Shown here in pieces: positions 16,727 through 24,137 of a stretch of DNA of 64,000 nucleotides (the first letter of the stretch is position 1; every line of letters starts with the position of its first letter). This stretch comes from Planotetraspora silvatica (GTDB taxonomy: Bacteria; Actinomycetota; Actinomycetes; Streptosporangiales; Streptosporangiaceae). The stretch covers positions 62,001 through 126,000 of the forward strand of contig NZ_BOOQ01000005.1 of assembly GCF_016863315.1 (NCBI RefSeq), written 5' to 3'. The translations under genes and the position numbers were made by a program. The notes under the pieces were generated by a model. It was given only the letters and a program-made list of their open reading frames with translations, was not told the DNA's origin and ran no database searches.

Positions 16727-17456
16727 CGGTGCACGCTCATGCCGCGAGTCGCACCCCCGGCGCCACTCCGAGTTGACCATGTCAACCGTCCACTGGGGCC
16801 GCAGTGTCAAGCATGTGCCGGGACAGGACAAGAACCACAAGCGGTGCCCTGTGAGAAGTTTCTGTACGTCTTCAAGGCGGCCCTAACCGGGCCGCACGCG
16901 CCGCCGTCACGGCGCACGCCGCCGCCTCCCGCTGGCGCTCCCGGCGGACAGCGCGCAAAGAACGCCGGACGGCTGGCGCGGACGAGGGAAGGGCCGCCAG
17001 GCGACAGTACGAGTCCGCTCACAGGGATGTTGGGCTGAGCTGGAAGTGCCCGCCAGGTGCCGGCCGCGCGCGGTGGTGCCTCCGGCGGGGGCTCTCCGGC
17101 TCCGGGATGGCCTTCGAACACACGTGCGAGTTGCGGGATGGTTGGGGTGGTGCCCATCCCGCCCGCCATCGACCCAGGCAAGCCCAGCAGACCGCCTCCG
17201 CCGCCGCAAGCCCGGCTGTGACCGTTGGCGTCCCATCACCGTGGAAGGTGCACAGGCGAAGGGACACGTCAAGCCGGGCTTGCACCTCCGTCACCGGCCC
17301 GCTGCCGCTCCGCGGTGGGTCGACGGCAAACGGGATGGGACGGGGCTAGAGCGTGGCATGCGCCGGCTTGGTCACCGGCTTCTACAAGCAAAGGAGCTCG
17401 GCAGCCCGAATCTGCCGTATTCCGGTGGCACTCGCTGCGGTACGCGTGCAGTGAAT
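16727..17456. other. Gene-poor stretch
   Basis: About 730 bp without a convincing gene. Short open frames exist on both strands, but none shows a ribosome site, a domain or the strong third-position GC bias of the neighbours. A 36-codon frame from 16778 (WGRSVKHVPGQDKNHK, stop at 16888) might be a remnant of a larger protein, but this is weak. Confidence 0.5.
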
Positions 17457-18041
17457 TCAGCAGTACCGGTACACGAATGCCGCCTTATCGTTCGCGTCCC
17501 CGAGAGAAGGTTTTGCCCCAGGGTTGTAGTTGGTGAAGAGGTAAAAATGGGAGATATCCTGGTAGTTGATTGGGGTGGTAGTGCTGTTGTCGACCGAGGA
17601 TACGCGGTTATTCCAGCCATAGTCTCCGAGATACTGCTGGCCACAGTCCGAGAGCTTGCCTCGTGGGTAGCCGAAATTAATGTTCTCGTAGAAGCAGAAC
17701 CAGCCGGACGGGCAGTCGGCGACGCCGAGGGCGAGCTGCTGCCCAGGCAAAGCGTAGGTCACCACGAACTTACCGTTGTCATACGAAACCTCGTTGAGGC
17801 TCGTCTGCTTGCCCCCCGGGGCGATCTTCATCTGAAGTGCGATCTGGTCGCGCAACTCCGCATCCGAACGGGCCTGCCGGCTCAGCAGGGACGGCCTGTC
17901 AGTTGAGTTGGTCGATGCCGATGACGTTGCTGCTGGGGTAGGAGAAGGGGCTGCCGATGCAGGCGTTGCGGCGATGGCCGATGCGGCAATGAGCGCCGCC
18001 CCCATGGCCATGACAATACGCATGACTCGTCCGAGGTACAA
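17457..18041 (-). CDS. Secreted peptidase inhibitor family I36 protein
   Basis: About 194 residues. A signal peptide (VMRIVMAMGAALIAASAIAATPASAA) precedes a Ser/Thr/Pro linker, an acidic helix region and a beta/gamma-crystallin-like C-terminal domain: DCPSGWFCFYENINFGYPRG, then WNNRVSSVDN, matching the SMPI/I36 metalloprotease-inhibitor fold. A TTG start at 18041 is preferred because AAGGAAG lies 9 bases upstream; an ATG at 18023 gives a shorter leader with a weak site, and one at 18071 a longer one. It is presumably exported to protect against proteases or bind a cell-surface partner. Base composition is more AT-rich than surrounding genes. Confidence 0.82.
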   Translation of the reverse strand: MYLGRVMRIVMAMGAALIAASAIAATPASAAPSPTPAATSSASTNSTDRPSLLSRQARSDAELRDQIALQMKIAPGGKQTSLNEVSYDNGKFVVTYALPGQQLALGVADCPSGWFCFYENINFGYPRGKLSDCGQQYLGDYGWNNRVSSVDNSTTTPINYQDISHFYLFTNYNPGAKPSLGDANDKAAFVYRYC

Positions 18042-18508
18042 CTGCGTACTTCCTTCCACATTGATTCGCATTCCCTGTTTGGAATGCGTTGACTGGGATT
18101 GGGTTCGTGCAGTTGCGGTGATTGTAATAGCAACAGTGCTGGGTGTGGATCAATCTGTCCAGAACCGGACAACGCCAGACACAAGACGCGATTACGCACT
18201 CACTTCCCGTTACGGCCGCTGCTGACGGTGCCGCCGTAGGTCTCCCATGCACCGCCGTTGAGCCGTGGTCGGCGCACCCGGCTGGCTCACGCGGCCGGCG
18301 AGGGACGCCGGCGAGACGTGCCAGTTGGCGAGGAGGGACGCCCGGCGGGCCGGAAGCGAGGAGATTTAGGGGCTGTCGGTGGGCCGTCCGGAGGCGACCT
18401 GGGCCAGCAGCGCTCGCCCGCGCGAAGCCCCTGGGCAGGCTGAGCAAGGAGAGGGCAGGGCACAGCCAGGGCACATGACACCGTGAGCAGCTGCGAAATG
18501 CCGAGAAC

Positions 18509-18538
18509 CACCGAGACGGCCGTTGCAGGTCATCGCGG
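18509..18538 (+). repeat. Dispersed 30-bp repeat, copy 1
   Basis: ACCGAGACGGCCGTTGCAGG and the following 10 bases recur at 20931-20960 with two mismatches. Confidence 0.6.
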
Positions 18539-18582
18539 TGGTTCAGGGTTTTGTCGCAGGTCACGACGAACGTTGATTACTT

Positions 18583-18596
18583 CAACCGCAAGTGAC
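18583..18596 (+). repeat. 14-bp direct repeat (copy 2)
   Basis: CAACCGCAAGTGAC is identical to the drrB 3' end at 14445-14458 and is followed 19 bp later by a second integrase remnant. Confidence 0.6.
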
Positions 18597-18615
18597 CACA
18601 GGCCGTCTCCACTCG

Positions 18616-18718
18616 CCAGGGCACTCGACCCTTCCGCGAGGCTGGGCGCGAAGAAGGCATCCATGGCCTTCCGCGCTCGGTCTGCGGCGTCCGGCAGCAG
18701 GTGTGTGTACGTCCGCAG
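18616..18718 (-). pseudogene. Second integrase C-terminal remnant
   Basis: About 34 codons (RTYTHLLPDAADRARKAMDA onward) nearly identical in DNA to 14514-14616, with only a couple of base differences over about 100 bp. The part upstream of RTYTH is replaced by unrelated sequence. It is clearly a duplicate of the 14.5 kb remnant. Confidence 0.8.
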
Positions 18719-18730
18719 CCTGCATTTTTG

Positions 18731-18843
18731 AGAGCGGTCTGCCACGTCCTCTCGCCGTTCCTGCTGGAGTGCGCCAAAGCAGGGCAAGACCGGACGCTTC
18801 GAGGTCTTGAGTATCGAGCGCACCACCACCACCACCCCGCCGC
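18731..18843 (+). pseudogene. Second GntR fragment, frameshifted
   Basis: It corresponds to 14668-14762 (LSPFLLECAK, RFEVLSIERTT). One added A after GTGCGCC shifts the frame, and an ACC trinucleotide run is expanded at the end. Homology stops at CCGCCGCCG and jumps directly to the EamA start, deleting roughly 420 bp relative to copy 1. Confidence 0.75.
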
Positions 18844-18844
18844 C

Positions 18845-18940
18845 GCGTGGGTGCGCTCGCCTTGCTCTGCGGAAGCGGCTTCCTCTGGATCAAGATTGCC
18901 CTACGCGGCTTCTCGCCTACCGCCAAGCTCAACGGCACCG
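18845..18940 (+). pseudogene. Second EamA fragment (N-terminal codons only)
   Basis: Encodes GALALLCGSGFLWIKIALRG then FSPT, matching residues ~7-32 of the transporter at 15157, with several synonymous and missense changes, and then diverges. It confirms that the duplicated block ran from the drrB end through the transporter start. Confidence 0.75.
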
Positions 18941-18987
18941 CGCGTCAGGCCAGATCAGTTACACCCTCCGTCGGAAAGTTCCAGCGG

Positions 18988-19557
18988 TCACCGCTCGTTG
19001 GACGGGGGGCGCAAGGGAGGTCGACCGCGACGGACGAGCGAGCGGTTCAGCCAGTCGTAGACCGGCGTGAAGGGTCCTAACGGCGGCGGCGGACTGGGCT
19101 CGGGCTCCTGCTGGGAAAGGATCGGCACCTGCGGCGCCGCTTCCCGGACTGCCGATTCGAGCCGCCGCGAGTCGTAGCGGGCAAACAGGGGGCGGGCCTG
19201 CTCAACGGTGCCGTCCGCAAGCTCCACCTGAACCACCGGCTGCACCCGCGTTGTTTCCGCGCCACCGATGTCGGTCCAGGTCCGCACAGCCGTGACGTCG
19301 GCCCACTGCAGCCGCCGCGGCTTCGCGCCGCCGATGAGGAACCCGTCCCGGTCTACGGCTAGCACGACCTCCCGCCGGAGCGCCGCCCGCGCCCTGAGGA
19401 TGCCGAGGGCGACGAGGCCGCCACCGCCGATCATGCCCAGTACGGCGAGTAGCGCATCGCCATCGGTGACGGCACCCCAGATTATCGCCGTACCGACGGG
19501 GAGCGGCAGGTAGGGCCGCGGGTCGAAGCGGCGCTCCCGGACAACGTACGGCAACAT
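18988..19557 (-). CDS. Membrane protein with PH-like domain, hypothetical
   Basis: 189 residues from the ATG at 19557 (GAGG site upstream). Two hydrophobic segments (PVGTAIIWGAV and LLAVLGMIGGGGLVALGIL) are followed by a bacterial PH-like beta domain (VLAVDRDGFLIGGAKPRRLQW, then DVTAVRTW) and a proline-rich tail. Proteins with this layout are common and uncharacterised in actinomycetes. The 3' end borders the decayed duplication. No specific role is proposed. Confidence 0.65.
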   Translation of the reverse strand: MLPYVVRERRFDPRPYLPLPVGTAIIWGAVTDGDALLAVLGMIGGGGLVALGILRARAALRREVVLAVDRDGFLIGGAKPRRLQWADVTAVRTWTDIGGAETTRVQPVVQVELADGTVEQARPLFARYDSRRLESAVREAAPQVPILSQQEPEPSPPPPLGPFTPVYDWLNRSLVRRGRPPLRPPSNER

Positions 19558-19821
19558 GGCCACCTCGGTCCGTGCGGAAGTACGACGGAATCCACGAGTA
19601 CGGAACCCACGAGTATCGTCCTCCCGAAGTGAGGTCCCGTACACGGGTCGAGGGGACATGGGCCCGCGCATCCGGGCCGAATCCGTCAGCTACCAGCGTT
19701 GCCCAAGCAGAGCGGTGTGCGGCATGGTCTCGTAATGAGCGCGCTCCGCAGCAGAGGAGTGCATCGGGCAGCGTTCAGGATGGCCGTTCCTCATGAAATG
19801 CACCTGAGGCAGAATGCGGCG

Positions 19822-20268
19822 GTGGTGGAGATCCGGTTGTTCCGATCCGGCGACGGTCCGGCCGTGGCCGACGTCATCGAGCGGTGCCTACGCGAACTCA
19901 ACAGCCGTGATTACCCGGAAGAGATCATCGAGCGCATGTGCGCACACTTCTCCGCCGAGCGGATCGTGCAGCTCGCCGACGAGCGGCAGATGTTCGTCGC
20001 CGAGTGGGCGGGGATCGCGGGCACCGTCTCCCGCGATGGCAACAAGGTCTTCACGATGTTCGTCCATCCCCGGGCGATCGGTCAGGGTGTCGGACGGCGG
20101 TTGATGCGCCACATCGAGGCGCTGGCTGCAGCCGAGGGGTACGACTACATGGAAACCGGCGCCAGCGTGACTGGGCACGGGTTCTACCAGCGGCTGGGTT
20201 ACGTCGACGTGCGTACGAGCGAGACGGAGTTCGGCTTCAACTACATTCTCCGAAAACCACTGCGATGA
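19822..20268 (+). CDS. GNAT family N-acetyltransferase
   Basis: 148 residues from GTG 19822 (an alternative GTG one codon later and an ATG at 19798 are possible). The acetyl-CoA site is VHPRAIGQGVGRRLMRHIE (Q-x-x-G-x-G/R pattern, motif A), and motif B includes GFYQRLGYVDVRT. The substrate is unknown. Monocistronic. Confidence 0.85.
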   Translation: MVEIRLFRSGDGPAVADVIERCLRELNSRDYPEEIIERMCAHFSAERIVQLADERQMFVAEWAGIAGTVSRDGNKVFTMFVHPRAIGQGVGRRLMRHIEALAAAEGYDYMETGASVTGHGFYQRLGYVDVRTSETEFGFNYILRKPLR

Positions 20269-20352
20269 CGCCGCTGGAGACGCAGGCGGTAAGCCACGTC
20301 CCGTTCGGCGGCAGGGCAGACGAACAAGCGTGATCAAAGTAGGGTGATCGCC

Positions 20353-20679
20353 GTGAAAACACTGATCGGCCGTCTCGTCCTGCCCATGATCTGTGTGCTG
20401 CTCGGCTGGGGCGTCTACGCGTTCAGCGGAATTGGACAGAGCGACGAACTGCGCTGCGGCGATCGCGTCATGACGACCAGTGACACGTGCGAGCACGTCA
20501 CCAATGGCGCGACGCGGACCAACGACTACTACCAGGAGAAGGCCGAGAACGAGCGCCTGTCCAACCTGGTGAAGAACGCCGGCCTCGGCATCATGGGCCT
20601 GAGCGGGCTGTCAATCCTGTACGTGCTGGCCAGCAGCGGCGTGCAGGCGGTCCGGAAGAGGGCACCCGCACAGCCCTAG
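20353..20679 (+). CDS. Small two-helix membrane protein, hypothetical
   Basis: 108 residues; GTG at 20353 with AGGG 8 bases upstream. One N-terminal and one C-terminal hydrophobic helix flank a soluble loop with two cysteines in LRCGDRVMTTSDTCEH. That CGDxVM-DTC pattern recurs in small actinomycete membrane proteins and suggests a disulfide outside the membrane. Function unknown. Confidence 0.65.
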   Translation: MKTLIGRLVLPMICVLLGWGVYAFSGIGQSDELRCGDRVMTTSDTCEHVTNGATRTNDYYQEKAENERLSNLVKNAGLGIMGLSGLSILYVLASSGVQAVRKRAPAQP

Positions 20680-20989
20680 CGGCACCAAGCGGACGACTTG
20701 ATTAATACGGCGAGGTGAACGAAGGTCGGCGACGACTGCAGGTGCCGGCCGAAGATGACCGAGGGCAGCCGATGCAGTGACCGGCCGAAACGTCCGCTCA
20801 TCGGCTACTTGTCAACTGGCGGTACGACCGCAGCCCGGCCAGGCTTGGCCGAGGTGACCGGCGGGGTGGCTCTCTCATGCGGCTGCCCACCGCGGTTTGG
20901 GTGGCTCACTCATGGCATGCACCCCGCCGGACCGAGACGGCCGGTGCAGGTCATCCCGGTTTGGGAAGGGCGACGCAGCGCCCGGCCGG
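20680..20989. other. Gene-free stretch with a dispersed repeat
   Basis: 310 bp with no convincing gene. Positions 20931-20960 repeat 18509-18538 (ACCGAGACGGCCGnTGCAGG core, 28 of 30 identical). Short imperfect repeats (GTGGCTCnCTCATG) also occur. It may be debris of the same rearranged segment. Confidence 0.5.
20931..20960 (+). repeat. Dispersed 30-bp repeat, copy 2
   Basis: See copy 1 at 18509-18538; 28 of 30 positions agree. It lies in a gene-free gap upstream of the 3' end of the MarR gene. Confidence 0.6.
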
Positions 20990-21463
20990 TCATCCCTTCG
21001 ACGACTCGTCTTCGGCAGCGAGAAGCTTCATCATCAAGGCGATGAACTGACGCCGCTGCGCATTCGTCAGAGGTTTCAGAACCTGCTCCTGAATGCCGTC
21101 GATGACATTGTCGAGTTCCAGGAGTTGTTCGACTCCGGCCGGGGTGATGGTGACGATGTTGCGACGCCGGTGATCGGGGTCGACGGACCGCTCGACGAGG
21201 CGGAGTGACTCGAGCTCGGACAGCACCGCCGTGACGTCACTGCGATCGATCCCGGTCCCACGGCCCAGGTCGGCCTGGCTCGCGGGCCCCCACTCGTCGA
21301 GTGCGGCCAAGAGGCGGTAGTGGTAACTGCGAAGGCCGCGGCCGTACGACTCGAACCCGGCGGCGAGGAGACCCGACGAGCGGGCGAAGGTCCGGCTGAT
21401 GAGCCAGGTCGGACGATCCTTGATGCGGGCGGGAGTACGGCTTGGCGGGTGGTCCGTCGGCAT
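20990..21463 (-). CDS. MarR family transcriptional regulator
   Basis: 157 residues with a winged helix in the middle: ALDEWGPASQADLGRGTGID, the recognition helix RSDVTAVLSELESLRLVERS and the wing DPDHRRRNIVTITPAG. Dimerisation helices lie at both ends. It is divergent from the receiver-like gene at 21547, and a pair of inverted 15-bp palindromes fills the gap, so it probably represses both genes. Confidence 0.92.
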   Translation of the reverse strand: MPTDHPPSRTPARIKDRPTWLISRTFARSSGLLAAGFESYGRGLRSYHYRLLAALDEWGPASQADLGRGTGIDRSDVTAVLSELESLRLVERSVDPDHRRRNIVTITPAGVEQLLELDNVIDGIQEQVLKPLTNAQRRQFIALMMKLLAAEDESSKG

Positions 21464-21482
21464 GGGTAGACGCTATCAGTTG

Positions 21483-21521
21483 TTGGCGTGGCCAACGTTT
21501 GTTATGTTGGCCACGCCAACA
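21483..21521. promoter_or_regulatory. MarR operator: two mutually inverted 15-mers
   Basis: GTTGGCGTGGCCAAC (21483-21497) and its exact reverse complement GTTGGCCACGCCAAC (21507-21521) are separated by 9 bp of AT-rich DNA. Each is itself an imperfect palindrome (GTTGGC...GCCAAC). The array starts 20 bp from the marR start and ends 26 bp before the divergent gene's ATG. Confidence 0.8.
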
Positions 21522-21546
21522 TTGGCCCAATCAAGGAGACCGGCTC

Positions 21547-22224
21547 ATGGACGAACCGACCACCAGCGGACCCGAGCGGATTCTGGTCATCGGCAGAAGC
21601 CCCAGTGTGATCCTTGAAGCTGCCGACATCCTGCGAAGCAAGGGCTTCCACGCAGATGCGACGAACCAGTTCGACGAGGTGATGACGGAGTACGACACCG
21701 CGAACATCGATGTCGTCGTCTTCGGTGGCATGGTTCCGCCTAACGCCAAGCGGTACCTCAAAGAAGAGATCTCCAAGGTCAACGGCCATGTCACCTTCGT
21801 ACAGGGACTCGCCGGAATCGCGGGCCTCATCGCCGCCCAGGTTGAGGGCGTCACGTCGGCCGCCGGAGACGACGACGGCGTGGCATATGACGCGACGAAG
21901 AGAACGGTGCGGCTCAACCTGCGGGAACCGGCCCGGGTGGTCGTCGAGGCCTGGTGGGGCACCTCATTCACGCCGCCCGAGCCGACGAGCACCTCGATGC
22001 GTGTGATCGACTCCCACTTCGATTCAGGGGAGTACGTCATTCCGCTCCCCGCCGAGGTTCCGCCAGTGGCGTCGTTCGTCACCGTGTCCGTCGGGCCGGC
22101 CGTCCGCGCGTTCACGGTCGGCGCGATCCCGGAGGCCGTGATGCGCATGGTTCCCACTGGCGACCCGGCCCAGCCCCCCGCGCTCCCACCCGTCCGGGCG
22201 GTGGCCACTCACAACGATGACTGA
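21547..22224 (+). CDS. Receiver-like (CheY-fold) hypothetical protein
   Basis: 225 residues from an ATG with AAGGAGA upstream. Residues ~10-105 look like a degenerate receiver or Rossmann-like domain: [24 protein letters not shown], then NIDVVVFGG, where a receiver would place its phospho-aspartate strand. A beta-rich C-terminal part follows ([20 protein letters not shown]). The usual acidic pocket and lysine are not all evident, so it is unlikely to be phosphorylated in the classical way. It is controlled by the divergent MarR. Confidence 0.6.
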   Translation: MDEPTTSGPERILVIGRSPSVILEAADILRSKGFHADATNQFDEVMTEYDTANIDVVVFGGMVPPNAKRYLKEEISKVNGHVTFVQGLAGIAGLIAAQVEGVTSAAGDDDGVAYDATKRTVRLNLREPARVVVEAWWGTSFTPPEPTSTSMRVIDSHFDSGEYVIPLPAEVPPVASFVTVSVGPAVRAFTVGAIPEAVMRMVPTGDPAQPPALPPVRAVATHNDD

Positions 22225-22315
22225 CGAACCGGGCACCCCGGCCGTCTGCGAAGGCACCGCCTGCTGCTGAGGTGTCGTCGGCCGGCGCTTCAGAAGGGGC
22301 GGCACGCATTCCTGT

Positions 22316-22334
22316 TGTCAGGGGATCCCTGACA
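22316..22334. promoter_or_regulatory. 19-bp palindrome, distal copy
   Basis: TGTCAGGG-GAT-CCCTGACA, perfect 8-bp arms. Its centre is 27 bp from that of the identical-arm palindrome at 22343-22361. Confidence 0.75.
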
Positions 22335-22342
22335 GTCTATGG

Positions 22343-22361
22343 TGTCAGGGACGCCCTGACA
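22343..22361. promoter_or_regulatory. 19-bp palindrome, proximal copy
   Basis: TGTCAGGG-ACG-CCCTGACA, extended by GG/CC to 23 bp. It lies 15 bp before the GTG start of the zinc-finger/HTH gene and next to its GAGGAG ribosome site, where a bound protein would block transcription. Confidence 0.75.
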
Positions 22362-22376
22362 CCTGAGGAGCATGCT

Positions 22377-22748
22377 GTGACATCGCCTGACGCCCTGACC
22401 GAACTCGCTCGGTGTTCCTTCTGCAACAAGTCGGACACCAAGGTCGACAAGCTGGTCGCCGGTGCTGGAGTGCACATCTGCAACGAGTGCGTGGCTCTCG
22501 CCGCGTCGATCATCGACGGGAGCCTCGGCGGCCCGGCAGGACCGCGCGTGCCTGTCTGGGAGTCGTTGACGGACGAGGAGATGCTGGGTCACATTCCCCG
22601 CGTCGCCGCACACATCGACCAGGCCGAGGCCGACCTCCGTTCGTGGGTTCAAGAACTGCGCCGACGCGGTGTCACCTGGAGCAAGATCGGCGAAGCTCTC
22701 GGGGTCACCCGCCAGTCCGCATGGGGGCGGTTCTCCGGCGAGGAGTGA
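22377..22748 (+). CDS. ClpX-type C4 zinc-finger plus helix-turn-helix protein
   Basis: 123 residues; the GTG at 22377 follows GAGGAG. Residues ~8-42 form a ClpX-type C4 zinc finger: [18 protein letters not shown] then [15 protein letters not shown] (two CxxC pairs). A helical linker leads to a C-terminal [23 protein letters not shown] then WGRF (residues ~96-120), the trihelical type that reads DNA. It has no AAA+ domain, so it is not ClpX. Its own promoter carries two identical-arm palindromes, suggesting autoregulation. The zinc finger may recruit a protein partner, as in ClpX, where it binds adaptors. Confidence 0.8.
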   Translation: MTSPDALTELARCSFCNKSDTKVDKLVAGAGVHICNECVALAASIIDGSLGGPAGPRVPVWESLTDEEMLGHIPRVAAHIDQAEADLRSWVQELRRRGVTWSKIGEALGVTRQSAWGRFSGEE

Positions 22749-22994
22749 ACGCGACCCCGCAACCTGCTCACCGGACCGGAACGGAGGGACCCCTCGGTTC
22801 CGGTCCGGTTCCGTCCAAGGCTGCGAAGTGTGGAGGGCGCACTGTGGCCGGCTGCGCCGATTAGATACTCAGGGGGCTTGAATCTGTACTAAAAGGATCA
22901 TTAGCCTCAACCTGGCCGGTCTGGGATTCCTGTTCCGTCTCGCGGGATCGCCATCTGGGCACCCGTGCTCTCGGAGTCAGGCATTGGAGGTACG

Positions 22995-24137
22995 GTGGCC
23001 CCCGATTCGATCTCCGCGATCGACCACATCTCGGCCGGATACGACCCGGACCCTGCGTTGTCGATGTCGTTGCACGCCGACGCCTATACCGATCCGAAGT
23101 GGTTCGAGGTCGAGCAGCGGGCGATCTTCGCTCGTTCGTGGCAGTGGCTGTGTCATGTGGAAAGGCTGCGGGAGCCGGGAAGCTATGTGACGGGCACGGT
23201 GGCCGGCATGCCCATCGTCGCCGTCCGGGACGAGGCCGGCACGCTGCGGGCGTTCTACAACGTGTGCAAGCACCGGGCGCATGAACTGCTGTCCGGTTCC
23301 GGCGTCCGGCGCAGCATCGTGTGTCCGTACCACGCCTGGAACTTCGACCTGACCGGCCAGTTGAGGCGAGCGCGCAACACCGGTGACATGCCGGGCTTCG
23401 ACACCTCCGCGGTATGCCTGGACCAGATCCAGGTCACCGAGTTCGGCGGCATGGTCTACGTCAACCTCGACCCGGAGGCGGCCCCTCTGTCGGAGCAGGC
23501 CGGAGACCTCGAGGCGGAGATCGAGGCGAGGGCACCGGACGTGGCCAAGCTGACCCTCGCCCGCCGGCTCACCTATGACATCGCCTCCAACTGGAAGAAC
23601 GTCGTCGACAACTTCCTGGAGTGCTACCACTGCCACGTGGCCCACAAAGACTTCGTGTCCCTGGTCGACATGAGCACCTACAAGGTCACCACCCACGGGA
23701 TCTACTCCAGCCACATGGCCCAGGCCGGTAGAACGGAGAACTCCGCCTACGACGTGTCAGGTGCGACGGTCACCGAGCACGCGGTCTGGTGGCTGTGGCC
23801 CAACACCTGCCTGCTGCGTTATCCCGGCCGGGGGAACTTCATGGTGTTGCAGATCATCCCCGACGGCCCGCAACGGACTCGCGAGATCTGGGACTTCTAT
23901 CTGGAGACCGCGGAGCCCGACGAGACCGAACTGGACAGCATCCGGTACATCGACGAGGTTCTCCAGGTGGAGGACATCGCCTTGGTGGAAAGCGTCCAGC
24001 GCGGGATGCGCACCCCCGCGTTCACCCAGGGGAAGATCGTTTATGACCCCGACGGGTCCGGGTTGTCGGAGCACGCCGTCCACCATTTCCACGGCCTCAT
24101 CCTCGATGCCTACCGACACGAGCTTGGACGATCTTGA
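22995..24137 (+). CDS. Rieske non-haem iron oxygenase, alpha subunit
   Basis: 380 residues from GTG 22995, preceded by GGAGG. The Rieske cluster ligands are C91-x-H93 (CKHRAH) and C110-x-x-H113 (CPYHAW). The catalytic domain has the mononuclear iron motif NFLECYHCHVAH (residues ~208-219). The E-CYHC-x-VAH form is typical of the choline/betaine/carnitine monooxygenase branch (GbcA, CntA) rather than of aromatic dioxygenases, so a quaternary-amine substrate is plausible. No reductase or ferredoxin gene is adjacent; electrons must come from elsewhere. Confidence 0.88.
   Translation: MAPDSISAIDHISAGYDPDPALSMSLHADAYTDPKWFEVEQRAIFARSWQWLCHVERLREPGSYVTGTVAGMPIVAVRDEAGTLRAFYNVCKHRAHELLSGSGVRRSIVCPYHAWNFDLTGQLRRARNTGDMPGFDTSAVCLDQIQVTEFGGMVYVNLDPEAAPLSEQAGDLEAEIEARAPDVAKLTLARRLTYDIASNWKNVVDNFLECYHCHVAHKDFVSLVDMSTYKVTTHGIYSSHMAQAGRTENSAYDVSGATVTEHAVWWLWPNTCLLRYPGRGNFMVLQIIPDGPQRTREIWDFYLETAEPDETELDSIRYIDEVLQVEDIALVESVQRGMRTPAFTQGKIVYDPDGSGLSEHAVHHFHGLILDAYRHELGRS

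Noticed and set aside
16778-16888. Short frame with WGRSVKHVPGQDKNHK, thought to be a toxin C-terminal remnant paired with the hypothetical gene at 16130
   Set aside because: Too short and without upstream coding sequence; the immunity/toxin idea rests on vague resemblance only.
17046-17906. 286-codon plus-strand frame
   Set aside because: Overlaps the secreted inhibitor in antisense, and its first half shows no coding features.
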